Below are positions 17,373 to 26,861 of a stretch of DNA of 64,000 nucleotides, piece by piece; position 1 is the first letter of the stretch, and the number at the start of each line of letters is the position of its first letter. The notes beneath the pieces are model-generated. The model saw only the letters and a list, made by a program, of their open reading frames with translations. It had not been told where the DNA came from and did no database searches. The DNA is from RGIG3102 sp964369975 (GTDB taxonomy: Bacteria; Bacillota; Clostridia; Oscillospirales; Ruminococcaceae), in contig CAYJFZ010000007.1 of NCBI GenBank assembly GCA_964369975.1, positions 1-64,000 on the forward strand, in the 5' to 3' direction. The translations under genes and the position numbers were made by a program.

Positions 17373-17960
17373 TTAAAGTATACCTCTATTATCATAATAG
17401 CATTGAGGGCAAAGTGATTCGTATTCCACATTATCAACATTATCAATAGCCACTTGAGAGCCTTCAAAAATAAATTTACCATTTACTTTTCTTGCATTAA
17501 AAAGAGCTTTTTTGCCACAGCGACAAATCGTTTTTAATTCCTCAATATTGTGGGATAAAACAAGTAGTCTATCAGAGCCCTCAAAACCATTTGTTAAAAA
17601 GTCGCTCCTTAAGCCATAGCAAATAACAGGAACATCAAGTTTTGCTGTTATATAAAGGGCATCTTCTGCTTGGGTCTTAGTGATAAATTGTGCCTCATCT
17701 ATAAAAATGCAGGCGAGCTTGCCATTTGTTTTTATATCTTCTTTAACAATGTCTTTTATACTATCGCTTTTTGAAATAAGATAGTTTACCTTTCTATTTA
17801 CACCTAAACGGCTAATGATACTATCATCGCCTTTAGTGTCAATCATAGGCTTTATTATGATAACGCGCATTCCTCTTTCTTCATAATTAAAGGCTGCTTG
17901 CATTAAAGAAGTCGACTTACCTGAGTTCATCGCTCCATACTTAAAATATAGTTTTGCCAT
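17373..17960 (-). CDS. tdk: Thymidine kinase (type II, zinc-containing)
   Basis: This 195-residue enzyme phosphorylates thymidine with ATP in nucleotide salvage. The P-loop GAMNSGKST is at residues 9-17, the Walker B-like IDEAQF follows, and the C-terminal lasso/zinc region has CRCGKKALFNARKVNG and CPQCYY, giving four Cys. Length and motif order match bacterial type II Tdk. It starts 8 nt after the rex stop on the same strand, so both genes share the rex promoter. The ribosome binding site is the AAGTAGGAAATTT region, which overlaps the rex stop. Confidence 0.95.
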   Translation of the reverse strand: MAKLYFKYGAMNSGKSTSLMQAAFNYEERGMRVIIIKPMIDTKGDDSIISRLGVNRKVNYLISKSDSIKDIVKEDIKTNGKLACIFIDEAQFITKTQAEDALYITAKLDVPVICYGLRSDFLTNGFEGSDRLLVLSHNIEELKTICRCGKKALFNARKVNGKFIFEGSQVAIDNVDNVEYESLCPQCYYDNRGIL

Positions 17961-17968
17961 AAAATTTC

Positions 17969-18619
17969 CTACTTCTTATTATTTTCATCTTGGTGGCCAG
18001 TTCTAAAAGATAAGGCCATTAAGCTATCCCTTAAATGCACATTTTCAACAATTAAACTATCATCATAAAGTGCAAAGTCAAAATGAGAAAAATTCCACAT
18101 TGAGCGCACCTTTGTTTGCACTAAAATTGAAGCTACATCTTTAGCTGCTTCTCTTGGAATACAAATGATTAATAAATCAACAGTATTTACTTCACAATAA
18201 TCTAATAAATTTTCAAAATCGTAAATTACTAAATTGCTTAATTTTTGACCAATAATTTCTTCATTACTATCAAAAACTGCAACTAAATCAACCCCAGCTG
18301 CATCTTCTTGAATAAATCGGGTGATAGTAGCACCTAAGTTACCAGCACCGATTAAAACGGCCTTTAAATTTTTAGAATTTGGGAAAATTAAATTATGTAT
18401 TTCAGTGTATAAAGTTTCAACTGAATAGCCGACACCTTGCTGACCAAAACCGCCAAAGCAGTTAAAGTCTTGCCTTACTTGGCTGGGAGTTGAGCCCATT
18501 ATAGCGGCTAATTGGCTTGAGGATATTCTTTGTGTACCATTTTGGTGCAATTCGCTTATGTATCTGTAATATCTTGGAAGTCTTCTAATTACAGGCAAAG
18601 CCACATTTTTATAGCTCAT
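17969..18619 (-). CDS. rex: Redox-sensing transcriptional repressor Rex
   Basis: This 216-residue protein has an N-terminal winged helix (residues 1-80; SSQLAAIMGSTPSQVRQD is the recognition region, followed by the family-typical FGGFGQQGVGY). A Rossmann NAD(H) domain carries GAGNLGATI near residue 93. Rex senses the NADH/NAD+ ratio and in Clostridia represses fermentation and hydrogen genes when NADH is low. A clean promoter lies upstream (18655-18683). A half-site resembling Rex operators (TTGTGTTAA) lies inside that promoter, so autoregulation is possible. A better palindrome stands before yeiH. Confidence 0.95.
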   Translation of the reverse strand: MSYKNVALPVIRRLPRYYRYISELHQNGTQRISSSQLAAIMGSTPSQVRQDFNCFGGFGQQGVGYSVETLYTEIHNLIFPNSKNLKAVLIGAGNLGATITRFIQEDAAGVDLVAVFDSNEEIIGQKLSNLVIYDFENLLDYCEVNTVDLLIICIPREAAKDVASILVQTKVRSMWNFSHFDFALYDDSLIVENVHLRDSLMALSFRTGHQDENNKK

Positions 18620-18654
18620 AATTTTCTCCTTATAATATTTATAATAATAAAGAC

Positions 18655-18683
18655 ATTATATAATTTAACACAAAAATTGTCAA
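18655..18683 (-). promoter_or_regulatory. Promoter of rex-tdk
   Basis: Minus strand: consensus -35 TTGACA (18683-18678), 17-nt spacer, consensus -10 TATAAT (18660-18655). The spacer contains TTGTGTTAA, a possible Rex half-operator. Confidence 0.8.
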
Positions 18684-18744
18684 ATACATTTAAGTTTATT
18701 TATTAAAAAAATGACAACAATAGAAAAAAATAAGGAGATTGTTT

Positions 18745-19440
18745 ATGAATATAGAAATTTTTAAAAATGAAGAGGAAGAAATAGAACAAGGGCAAAGTAG
18801 CCAAAGCACTCAAGAGCAGTCATTAATTCCTAAAAGCAAAACAGGTATTCACTGCCTTATAATAATAGGGCAGATAGAAGGGCATACAGAGGCAAATTCG
18901 CAAACGAAAACAACGAAGTATGAGCATGTTATCCCGCAATTAATTGAAATAGAAGAAGACGATGAAATAAAAGGCTTATTAATTATTTTAAATACAGTAG
19001 GCGGAGATGTAGAAGCAGGCCTTGCCTTATCTGAAATGATAAGAGGGATGAAAAAGCCAACAGCAAGCTTAGTTTTAGGTGGAGGACACTCTATAGGTAT
19101 TCCCTTAGCAGTAAGTGCTAATAAGTCATTTATAGTGCCTACTGCCACTATGACAGTCCACCCTGTAAGGCATAGCGGAATGGTATTAGGAGTTCCTCAA
19201 ATGATGAATTTTTTAGAGGCTATGCAAGATAGGATAATCGGCTTTGTTAGTGAAAACTCTAATATAAGCAAAACTAAATTTCAAAAATTGATGATGAAAA
19301 CAGGTGAGCTTGTTATGGATGTAGGCACAGTTTTAGATGGTAAGCAAGCTGTTGATACAGGACTTATTGACCAAATAGGCTATTTATCAGATGCCTTTGA
19401 GTATCTCTATAGCGAAATAGAGAAAAATGATAAAAAGTAG
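18745..19440 (+). CDS. tepA: ClpP-fold serine peptidase, TepA-like (translocation-enhancing protein)
   Basis: The ATG at 18745 follows TAAGGAGATTGTTT at ideal spacing; a TTG six nt upstream is too close to the Shine-Dalgarno. The 231-residue protein has an acidic/Gln-rich N-terminus (to residue 30) and a crotonase/ClpP fold with LNTVGGDVEAGLA. GGGHSIG carries the likely nucleophile S116, and TMTVHP the likely base H139. It matches TepA, a cytosolic ClpP-like protein of Firmicutes encoded next to ftsK/spoIIIE, as here. Family members have been linked to protein export and to degradation of spore proteins. Confidence 0.85.
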   Translation: MNIEIFKNEEEEIEQGQSSQSTQEQSLIPKSKTGIHCLIIIGQIEGHTEANSQTKTTKYEHVIPQLIEIEEDDEIKGLLIILNTVGGDVEAGLALSEMIRGMKKPTASLVLGGGHSIGIPLAVSANKSFIVPTATMTVHPVRHSGMVLGVPQMMNFLEAMQDRIIGFVSENSNISKTKFQKLMMKTGELVMDVGTVLDGKQAVDTGLIDQIGYLSDAFEYLYSEIEKNDKK

Positions 19441-19519
19441 TTTTAAAATCTTTGTAATTATGATATAATATAGTGATATATATTTTTGCCACAGCTTTGT
19501 GGCTTACATAGGAGATAGT

Positions 19520-20380
19520 ATGACTTTTTTAGATGGAATTCTACAAGGTATAATTCAAGGAATTACAGAATTTTTGCCAGTTTCAAGCGATGGCCATGTT
19601 TCTTTGTATCAGCATTTTACAAATAACAGTGGCGAAAACGCTTTGTTTTTTACTTTAATGCTTCATTTAGGCACTTTACTTGCAGTATTTATAGTTTATT
19701 TTAAAGATATACAAGACTTAGTAATTGAAGCTTTTAGCATGATAGCTGATTTATTTAAAGGCAGATTATTTAAAACAAAGCCAAATGAAAATAGAATGAT
19801 GATATACATGCTGATAGTAACTACTCTGCCTTTATTCGGCTTTGTATTTATTGAAAGTTTTTTAACTTCCTTAGCAGAGGATAGCGATATAATTGTAGAG
19901 GGTTTTTGCTTTTTATACACGGCAACACTACTCTTCTTAGCTTCAAAATGCGTTAAAGGTAAAAAAGGCGTTGATGAGTTAAGCATAAAAGACGCTTTAA
20001 TTATTGGTGTATTTCAAGGTCTTGCAATTTTGCCGGGGGTTTCTCGCTCAGGCTCTACAATTTCAGTAGGCTTACTAAAAGGGTATTCAAAAGAATTTAT
20101 AGTTAAATTTTCTTTTTTATTAAGTATACCTGCAATCTTAGGGGCAAGTGTTTTAAAAATACCGGGGGCTATAAAAGAGGGAGTGAGTTTTGAATTAAGT
20201 GTGTTATTTATAGGTATGCTTTCAGCTTGTATAGTAGGTTTATTCAGTATTAAATTAATTCAGTACTTAGTTAAAAATGATAAGTATCAAGTTTTTGCAT
20301 ACTATACTGGGATTTTAGGTATACTAGTGTTAATTTTAGGAGTAATGGAAACATTCTTCGGTATATATTTTATAATATAG
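19520..20380 (+). CDS. uppP: Undecaprenyl-diphosphatase (bacitracin resistance protein)
   Basis: The start ATG at 19520 follows TAGGAGATAGT; the upstream GTG at 19499 lacks a ribosome binding site. The 286-residue polytopic enzyme recycles undecaprenyl diphosphate to the monophosphate carrier used for peptidoglycan and surface glycans. Signatures are the GIIQGITEFLPVSSDGH block at residues 10-26 and the PGVSRSGSTI block in the second half, which together form the catalytic site. A small GC-rich hairpin (GCCAC/GTGGC near 19488-19503) lies in its leader. It is followed after 16 nt by ftsK. Confidence 0.95.
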   Translation: MTFLDGILQGIIQGITEFLPVSSDGHVSLYQHFTNNSGENALFFTLMLHLGTLLAVFIVYFKDIQDLVIEAFSMIADLFKGRLFKTKPNENRMMIYMLIVTTLPLFGFVFIESFLTSLAEDSDIIVEGFCFLYTATLLFLASKCVKGKKGVDELSIKDALIIGVFQGLAILPGVSRSGSTISVGLLKGYSKEFIVKFSFLLSIPAILGASVLKIPGAIKEGVSFELSVLFIGMLSACIVGLFSIKLIQYLVKNDKYQVFAYYTGILGILVLILGVMETFFGIYFII

Positions 20381-20396
20381 TTTAGGAGTATTAAGG

Positions 20397-22850
20397 ATGC
20401 CAAAAAAACAAACAAACACTCAAAAAAATACAACTAAGAGTGCAACGAAAAAAAGGACAACTAAAACAACAAAACAAAAAAAATCAGAAATTCACAGAGC
20501 TTGGAGTATAGTTATTTTTGCTGTGGGTGCATTTTTGTTTGCTATGGCGATAGTGCCTGGTGAAAATGTATGGGCGATAACAAGACAAGCCTTGCTTGGA
20601 TTTTTTGGAACAATGAGTTATATAATACCGTTTTTAATTATGTATATAGCTGTGCTTACAGCAGCAGATAAACCTATTGTAATAAAATCTATTCAAGGTG
20701 TTATATTAGTATTATTAATAAGCGCTGGCTTACATATATTTTTATTTGACATTGATTTAAGTAAAAATGCTTTTGAGAATATAAGTGAAATGTTCACTCT
20801 CGCACAGGAAGGTCGTTTAAGCGGCGGTGTTATTTCAGCTGTTATCTCTTTGCCTATGCTATATTTAACAGGCAAAACTGCAAGTATTGTAACAATTGTT
20901 ATTTTAGCGATAGTTTTATTTATGTTTTTTGCTGATATTACTCCTTATGATGTTTATTCAAAAACAAAGGATACAGCAGAAGTACAAAAGCAAGAATTAT
21001 CAAAACAATTAGAAGAAAACAAAAAGCAAAGACAGATAAAACAAGAACAAAAGCAAAAAATAAAACAAGAAAAGCAAGAACAACAAATGATGCAAAACAT
21101 ACAAACTAAAAAGAATTTAGAAATAGATTTTGATATAGATGATGAGCCTTCAAGCGATGTATTTGGCTCTTATGATGATATATCAAATAATGTAAAAGAT
21201 ATAAAAACAGAAGATGAAAAAATCGAGGATATAGTTAAAAGATTTAAAGATAGACAGCAAAGTAATATCCCTGTTGATGATAAGGCAGCTTTAGCGCAAA
21301 TTAAAAAAGAAAACAGCCTAACGCAAGAAGAAAAAGATGCGATAGTTCCTTTATCCGATGATGAAAATAATAACAATGAGCAGACAAAAAAAGCTTATAT
21401 ATATAAGCATCCGCCTTTAAGTTTATTTTCAAAAGATTTATCAGGTGTACAAGATGTAGAGCAAGAGCTTAAAACAAACGCACAGATTTTAATTGATACT
21501 TTATCAAGTTTTGGTGTGCAAGCTAAAATTATGGATATATCAAGAGGTCCTTCTGTAACGAGATATGAAATTCAGCCTTTAGCCGGAGTAAAGATAAGTA
21601 AAATTACAAATCTTGCAGATGATATAGCCTTAAATCTTGCAGCGAGCGGTGTAAGAATAGAAGCACCAATACCGAATAAGGCAGCAGTAGGCATAGAAAT
21701 ACCAAATCAAAAAGGAAGCGTTGTAAATATTAGAACAATCTTCCAAACTAAAAAATTCCAAGAATCACAAAGTCCACTTACAATAGCCTTAGGTATGGAT
21801 ATAGCAGGCAATGAAGTAGTAGCAGATTTAACTCGCATGCCTCACTTATTAATAGCAGGCTCTACTGGTAGTGGTAAGTCAGTTTGTGTAAATACAATTA
21901 TCACAAGCTTTTTATACAAGACAAGCCCAGAGGATTTAAAGTTAATTTTAATTGATCCAAAGGTAGTTGAATTATTAGAGTATAACGGCATACCTCATTT
22001 ATTAATGCCAGTTGTAACTGAGCCTAAAAAAGCAGCGGGAGCCTTAGGTAGTGCTGTTGCTGAAATGGAAAAAAGATATAGATTATTTGCTGAAAACTCA
22101 GCAAGGGATATAAAAAGTTATAACGAGATAGCAAAAAACAACCCAGAATTAGAGCATATGCCTTACATCGTAGTAATTATAGATGAATTAGCAGATTTAA
22201 TGATGAGCAGCGGTAAAGAAGTGGAAGATTACATAGCTCGTCTTGCGCAAAAAGCAAGGGCGGCTGGTATTCATTTAATCGTTGCAACACAAAGACCATC
22301 AGTTGATGTAATTACAGGGCTTATAAAAACGAACATCCCTTCAAGGATAGCTTTTGCTGTATCAAGCCAAATAGATAGTAGAACTATTTTAGACGGTGGC
22401 GGAGCTGAAAAGCTATTAGGTATGGGAGATATGTTGTTTTTGCCTACTGGATCAAATAAGCCTGTTCGTATTCAAGGCGCTTATGTAAAAGACAAAGAAA
22501 TTTCTAAAGTTATAGAATATGTAAAGCAAGATTTTAACCCCGTTTATAATCAAGATATGATTGATGAAATGGAAAACTTAACTCCAAAAGATAAAAAAGC
22601 AGTTGCTCAAGATGGCTCAATGCCACAAGATGAAATGCTGTATTCTGCCATTGATGTGGTAGTAGATATGGGGCAAGCTTCAACTTCACTACTTCAAAGA
22701 AGATTAAGGCTTGGTTATTCAAGAGCGGCAAGAATTGTAGATGAAATGGAAGAAATGGGAATAGTAGGCCCATCAGAGGGAAGTAAGCCAAGGCAGGTAT
22801 TAATTAGCAAAAATCAATGGCTTGAAATGAAATTAAACAGTGGTGAATAA
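20397..22850 (+). CDS. ftsK: FtsK/SpoIIIE-family DNA translocase
   Basis: This 817-residue protein pumps DNA during division or sporulation. A Lys/Thr-rich N-terminus (1-30) precedes four membrane segments (about 34-190). A Gln/Lys-rich charged linker covers about 195-320. The motor follows, with Walker A GSTGSGKS at 488-495 and Walker B VVIIDELADLMM. The C-terminal winged-helix gamma domain spans about 745-812 and includes GYSRAARIVDEMEEMGIVG, which reads KOPS/SRS-type sequences. Length and domain order fit SpoIIIE-like proteins. The gene lies between uppP and ygiQ in one transcription unit. Confidence 0.95.
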   Translation: MPKKQTNTQKNTTKSATKKRTTKTTKQKKSEIHRAWSIVIFAVGAFLFAMAIVPGENVWAITRQALLGFFGTMSYIIPFLIMYIAVLTAADKPIVIKSIQGVILVLLISAGLHIFLFDIDLSKNAFENISEMFTLAQEGRLSGGVISAVISLPMLYLTGKTASIVTIVILAIVLFMFFADITPYDVYSKTKDTAEVQKQELSKQLEENKKQRQIKQEQKQKIKQEKQEQQMMQNIQTKKNLEIDFDIDDEPSSDVFGSYDDISNNVKDIKTEDEKIEDIVKRFKDRQQSNIPVDDKAALAQIKKENSLTQEEKDAIVPLSDDENNNNEQTKKAYIYKHPPLSLFSKDLSGVQDVEQELKTNAQILIDTLSSFGVQAKIMDISRGPSVTRYEIQPLAGVKISKITNLADDIALNLAASGVRIEAPIPNKAAVGIEIPNQKGSVVNIRTIFQTKKFQESQSPLTIALGMDIAGNEVVADLTRMPHLLIAGSTGSGKSVCVNTIITSFLYKTSPEDLKLILIDPKVVELLEYNGIPHLLMPVVTEPKKAAGALGSAVAEMEKRYRLFAENSARDIKSYNEIAKNNPELEHMPYIVVIIDELADLMMSSGKEVEDYIARLAQKARAAGIHLIVATQRPSVDVITGLIKTNIPSRIAFAVSSQIDSRTILDGGGAEKLLGMGDMLFLPTGSNKPVRIQGAYVKDKEISKVIEYVKQDFNPVYNQDMIDEMENLTPKDKKAVAQDGSMPQDEMLYSAIDVVVDMGQASTSLLQRRLRLGYSRAARIVDEMEEMGIVGPSEGSKPRQVLISKNQWLEMKLNSGE

Positions 22851-22851
22851 A

Positions 22852-24750
22852 ATGTATACAAAAATAATGCCTTTAACAAAACAAGAAATGATAAATGCAG
22901 GCTTTACCCAAGCAGACTTTATCGTAGTAGGTGGAGATGCTTATATCGACCATCCAAGTTTTGGTACAGCTGTAATAGCAAGACTCGTTGAAAGTTTAGG
23001 ATTTAATGTATGCGTTTTAGCACAGCCTGATTTTTCTTCAGAAGATAGCTTTAAAGAATTTGGAAAACCAAAGTATGGGTTTTTAATTGGTAGTGGTAAT
23101 GTGGATAGTATGGTAGCGCATTATACAGTGGCTAAAAAAAGAAGGGATACAGATGACTATACTCCGGGCGGAAAAAACAATAAACGCCCAGATAGAGCCT
23201 TAACTGTTTACTCTCTATTAGCAAAAAAAGCCTATCCAGACACTCCTGTTATCTTAGGAGGCTTAGAAGGCTCACTTCGCCGATTTGCTCATTATGACTA
23301 CTGGCTTGATGATGTAATGCCAAGCATTTTAGTTGATACAAAGGCAGATTTATTATCTTTTGGTATGAGTGAGTATCAAACAATACAAATAGTTAAAAGG
23401 CTTGCAAATGGTGAAGATGTAAAATCTCTAACAGATATTAAAGGCACAGCCTATCTTACTAATAAAGAGAATTTGCCAAAAAACTATGTAGAATGTGCAA
23501 GTTTTAAAAAAGTAAAATCAGATAAAGTAAGCTATGCAAAGGCTACGAAAATCCAAATGGATAATCAAGACCATATAAAAGCAAAAGTAGTAATACAAAA
23601 GCAAGAAGATGATTTATACTTAGTGCAAAATATACCAGCAAAGCCTCTATATACAAAAGAGCTTGATGAAGTCTTTGATTTGCCTTTTACAAGAAAACCT
23701 CATCCAAGTTATAAAGAGCCTATAAAGGCAATCCAAGAAGTAGAATTTTCAGTAATACATAATAGAGGGTGTTTTGGTGGTTGCAATTTTTGTGCTATCA
23801 CTATGCACCAAGGAAGATTTGTAACTTCAAGAAGCCATGAAAGCGTATTAAAAGAAGTAGAAAATATCACCAATAGTGAAAACTTTAAAGGATATATACA
23901 CGACATAGGAGGCCCTACAGCTGACTTTCGCTCTGTGAGCTGTAAAAAGCAAGTTACACAAGGTTTATGCAATCACAGAAAATGCTTAGCGCCGACTCCG
24001 TGTAGTGAATTAATAGTAGACCATAGTGATTATTTATCCCTTTTAAGAAAAGTTAGAAATATGCCAAAAGTTAAAAAAGTCTTTGTTAGAAGTGGCTTAA
24101 GGTATGATTATATTATGCGTGAGAAATCTGATGAATTTTTAAAAGAAATTATAGAACACCATGTTTCAGGGCAGTTAAAAGTAGCCCCTGAACATTTTGC
24201 AAAAGAAACACTAAACTATATGGGCAAACCCCCTATTGGAGTTTACGATAGGTTCCATAAAAAGTTTTATGAGATAACTAAAAAGCTAAACAAAGAGCAG
24301 TACTTAGTACCTTACTTAATGTCAAGTCATCCGGGAAGTACTGTAAAAGATGCCGTTGAATTAGCGCAGTACCTTGCAAAAAATAAAATAAGGCCAGAAC
24401 AAGTACAGGACTTTTACCCAACTCCAGGTACTGTTTCAACTGCTATGTACTACACAAAATTAGACCCAAGCACACTAAAGCCTGTGTATGTAGCAACAGA
24501 TAAAGAAGAAAAAGCCTTGCAAAGAGCCTTGCTTCAATACTATAATCCTAAAAACTCACAGAGAGTTCTAAAAGCATTAAATTTAACAAATAGACAAGAC
24601 TTAATCCCATTATTACTATCAGCACAAAAAACAAAAACTGAAATTAATAATCCAAGACCAAAGGCTAAAAAGCCAGTAAAAAACTGGAAAGAAATTCAAA
24701 ATATAAATAAGAAAGCAGCGCAGAATAATGCAAGAAAAAAACAAAAGTAA
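22852..24750 (+). CDS. ygiQ: YgiQ-family radical SAM protein (UPF0313)
   Basis: This 632-residue protein has an N-terminal domain (MPLTKQEMINAGFTQADFI...DAYIDHPSFG). A radical SAM core follows, with the cluster-binding CFGGCNFC (C307, C311, C314), and then a Lys-rich C-terminus. These features match the widespread YgiQ family, whose reaction is unknown. The ATG at 22852 comes right after the ftsK stop; GTG codons just upstream would overlap ftsK. The last 23 nt overlap the next gene, so the MBL gene is translationally coupled. Confidence 0.92.
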   Translation: MYTKIMPLTKQEMINAGFTQADFIVVGGDAYIDHPSFGTAVIARLVESLGFNVCVLAQPDFSSEDSFKEFGKPKYGFLIGSGNVDSMVAHYTVAKKRRDTDDYTPGGKNNKRPDRALTVYSLLAKKAYPDTPVILGGLEGSLRRFAHYDYWLDDVMPSILVDTKADLLSFGMSEYQTIQIVKRLANGEDVKSLTDIKGTAYLTNKENLPKNYVECASFKKVKSDKVSYAKATKIQMDNQDHIKAKVVIQKQEDDLYLVQNIPAKPLYTKELDEVFDLPFTRKPHPSYKEPIKAIQEVEFSVIHNRGCFGGCNFCAITMHQGRFVTSRSHESVLKEVENITNSENFKGYIHDIGGPTADFRSVSCKKQVTQGLCNHRKCLAPTPCSELIVDHSDYLSLLRKVRNMPKVKKVFVRSGLRYDYIMREKSDEFLKEIIEHHVSGQLKVAPEHFAKETLNYMGKPPIGVYDRFHKKFYEITKKLNKEQYLVPYLMSSHPGSTVKDAVELAQYLAKNKIRPEQVQDFYPTPGTVSTAMYYTKLDPSTLKPVYVATDKEEKALQRALLQYYNPKNSQRVLKALNLTNRQDLIPLLLSAQKTKTEINNPRPKAKKPVKNWKEIQNINKKAAQNNARKKQK

Positions 24751-25615
24751 GAGCTATTTTAAAGCTTTAATTGGTTTTGCTGTATTGTTAATTTTTGTCC
24801 TTATCATCTATTATATTTTAGAAAATTTTATAGTTAATGATGCCAGTTATGATAATACAATAACAGTTATTAACGCAGGGCAAGGTCAGGCCGTTTTGAT
24901 ACAATCGCAGGATGAGTATTTAATTATAGACGCTGGTGGCACTAAAGATGAAGAAGTGCTTTTGTATCTTAATGAACGAATAGATAAAGAAATAAACACA
25001 TTTCTCATCACTCATTTTCACGAAGACCATTATAGCTTAGCAGATGATATACTTTTAAATTTTGAAGTAGAAAATGTAGTAATTCCAAATTTGAGCGATG
25101 ATAATTTACCCAATACGCAAATGTATGATAATTTTTTAGAAATAGCTGAAAGTGAAGAGATTAATTTAATTTTAGCAAAAGAAAATGATACATATAAAAT
25201 AGGACAGGGTAATTTAGAAATAATAACTGACACTCCTCAAAGTGTTGAAGATGTAAATGATACTTCCATTGTTTCAGTATTTTATTTAGATGATTTTTCT
25301 TATCTATCAACGGGCGATATAAATGCGCCATACGAAGAAGAATTAATAGAAAAAATAGATAGTATCAGCCTTTTTAATGCCTCTCATCACGGTTCTAAAT
25401 ACTCAAATGATACTGAGTTTTTAATGTATATAAATCCTGCCCTTGTTATATTCTCAGCAGGTGAGGATAACAGCTATTATCATCCACATAAAAGAGTGTT
25501 AGATGATTTAATAAATTTAGGAATACCTTATTTAATCACTTATAAAGAGGGTAATATAATTTATTCAATTGATGAAGAAAAGGTTTTAGAAGAGTTTAGT
25601 TTTATATTTAATTAA
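24728..25615 (+). CDS. Membrane-anchored metallo-beta-lactamase-fold hydrolase (ComEC C-terminal-like)
   Basis: This 295-residue protein has one N-terminal membrane helix (FKALIGFAVLLIFVLIIYYI) and then an extracytoplasmic MBL domain. The metal motif HFHEDH is at residues 96-101; further ligands are in the STGD and ASHHGSKYSND segments. The order ITVINAGQGQAVLIQ...IIDAGG matches the hydrolase domain of the competence protein ComEC, but the transport core is absent. It may degrade DNA or another phosphodiester outside the cell, by inference. It overlaps ygiQ by 23 nt, in a different frame. Confidence 0.85.
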   Translation: MQEKNKSKSYFKALIGFAVLLIFVLIIYYILENFIVNDASYDNTITVINAGQGQAVLIQSQDEYLIIDAGGTKDEEVLLYLNERIDKEINTFLITHFHEDHYSLADDILLNFEVENVVIPNLSDDNLPNTQMYDNFLEIAESEEINLILAKENDTYKIGQGNLEIITDTPQSVEDVNDTSIVSVFYLDDFSYLSTGDINAPYEEELIEKIDSISLFNASHHGSKYSNDTEFLMYINPALVIFSAGEDNSYYHPHKRVLDDLINLGIPYLITYKEGNIIYSIDEEKVLEEFSFIFN

Positions 25616-25667
25616 ATTTATATATTATAAACGAGTTTAGCTAATAAGACTTTAGCAAAGGAGACTT

Positions 25668-26042
25668 ATGAAAAAAATACATTTTTATTTAGGGATATTT
25701 TTTGGTATACTATCGATTATTGGTGCAGTTTTTGTTATAGCAAATGGAGGGGAGAAAAGCCCTGGCTACACTATGGTACCGATGATTTTTTCTATCGCTT
25801 TTATGAGTGATTATAAACGAAGTGTAAAAAATAAAACAGAAAAGGAAGAAACAAATAAATATAAATATACTAAAATTGGTATAATTATAGGTCTTTTTAT
25901 AAGTAGTGCAGCTACGATAAATTATATTATGGTTGTTAGTATGAATGTAAGTGCTTTTAGTGTAGTAGCTATTTTTAGTATAGTATTCATATTCGGCTTA
26001 ATTGGATTATTTATAGATAAGAAAAATATACATAAAGGATAA
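25668..26042 (+). CDS. Small four-helix membrane protein, unknown function
   Basis: The 124-residue product has two hydrophobic hairpins (about residues 5-25 and 32-45, then 66-88 and 94-117) separated by a charged cytoplasmic loop (KRSVKNKTEKEETNKYK). I do not recognise a family. A good ribosome binding site (AAAGGAGACTT) precedes the ATG. The thioesterase gene starts 4 nt after its stop, so the two are co-translated. No function can be inferred beyond a membrane location. Confidence 0.6.
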   Translation: MKKIHFYLGIFFGILSIIGAVFVIANGGEKSPGYTMVPMIFSIAFMSDYKRSVKNKTEKEETNKYKYTKIGIIIGLFISSAATINYIMVVSMNVSAFSVVAIFSIVFIFGLIGLFIDKKNIHKG

Positions 26043-26046
26043 ACCT

Positions 26047-26787
26047 ATGCTAAAAAAAGAAACAGATTATACATATTTAATTGATTTAGATTTTTCTCAC
26101 TTTGGAAGAAGTGGACATTTTACTCCAGCAGGATATCACTATATAATCAATGCTATGGTGGATAAACATTTAATAAATTATAATATAAATTTTGAAAAAC
26201 TATTGGAAAAAAGGGTTTCTTGGGTTATTCTTTCACTTACTGTAGACATTATTAATCCAATAAAAAATCGAGAGCAAAAACTAATAGGTAAAACTTGGTT
26301 TTCAGGAAGAAAGGGTGTTTCTTTTAGGCGTGAGGTAGTTATTCATGCAGAAGATGGAACTCATATTTTAAACGCAACTTTATATTCAACTTTGATTAAC
26401 TTGGACACAAGAAATATTTACAGAAATAAAGAATTGCCATTTGTTTTAGATTTTGCTTCTGGGGAAATTTTAGGCGAGGCAAAGGTGTCTTTTAAAGAAA
26501 AATATGAATATGCAAAAGGCGAAACAATAAAAGTTAAAAAGAGTTATCTTGATATGGTTGGACATGTTAATAATTTAAGATATAGTGATTTTTGCTTTGA
26601 TGCTCTTTTAGATAGTGAAGAAAATTTAGATAAATTAAAGAGAATGGAAATTTATTTTACATCTGAATTAAAATTTGAAGAAGAGTTTTGTGTAAATAAA
26701 GCATATAGTGAAAACAAGATTATACTTCAAGGGTATAACAAAACACAAGACAAACCAGCTTTTTATGGTGTTTTTATGTACGAATAA
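26047..26787 (+). CDS. Acyl-ACP thioesterase (FatA/FatB-like double hot-dog)
   Basis: This 246-residue protein fits a bacterial acyl-ACP thioesterase with two hot-dog halves. The N-terminal half has RVSWVILSLTVDIINP and TWFSGRKGVSFRREV, as in the family's W-x-TW-...-RE pattern. The second half has YLDMVGHVNNLRYSDF, the conserved Asp/Asn-His element (DxxGHVNN) that holds the catalytic residues. It hydrolyses acyl-ACP to release free fatty acid from type II fatty-acid synthesis. It follows the small membrane-protein gene after 4 nt. No fatty-acid synthesis genes lie nearby. Confidence 0.85.
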   Translation: MLKKETDYTYLIDLDFSHFGRSGHFTPAGYHYIINAMVDKHLINYNINFEKLLEKRVSWVILSLTVDIINPIKNREQKLIGKTWFSGRKGVSFRREVVIHAEDGTHILNATLYSTLINLDTRNIYRNKELPFVLDFASGEILGEAKVSFKEKYEYAKGETIKVKKSYLDMVGHVNNLRYSDFCFDALLDSEENLDKLKRMEIYFTSELKFEEEFCVNKAYSENKIILQGYNKTQDKPAFYGVFMYE

Positions 26788-26861
26788 AATGAAAGAATAA
26801 CAATAATAAAGTTTGTTTTAAGTTGTATATAAATTGAAAATTGTATAAGGAGATTTTAATT

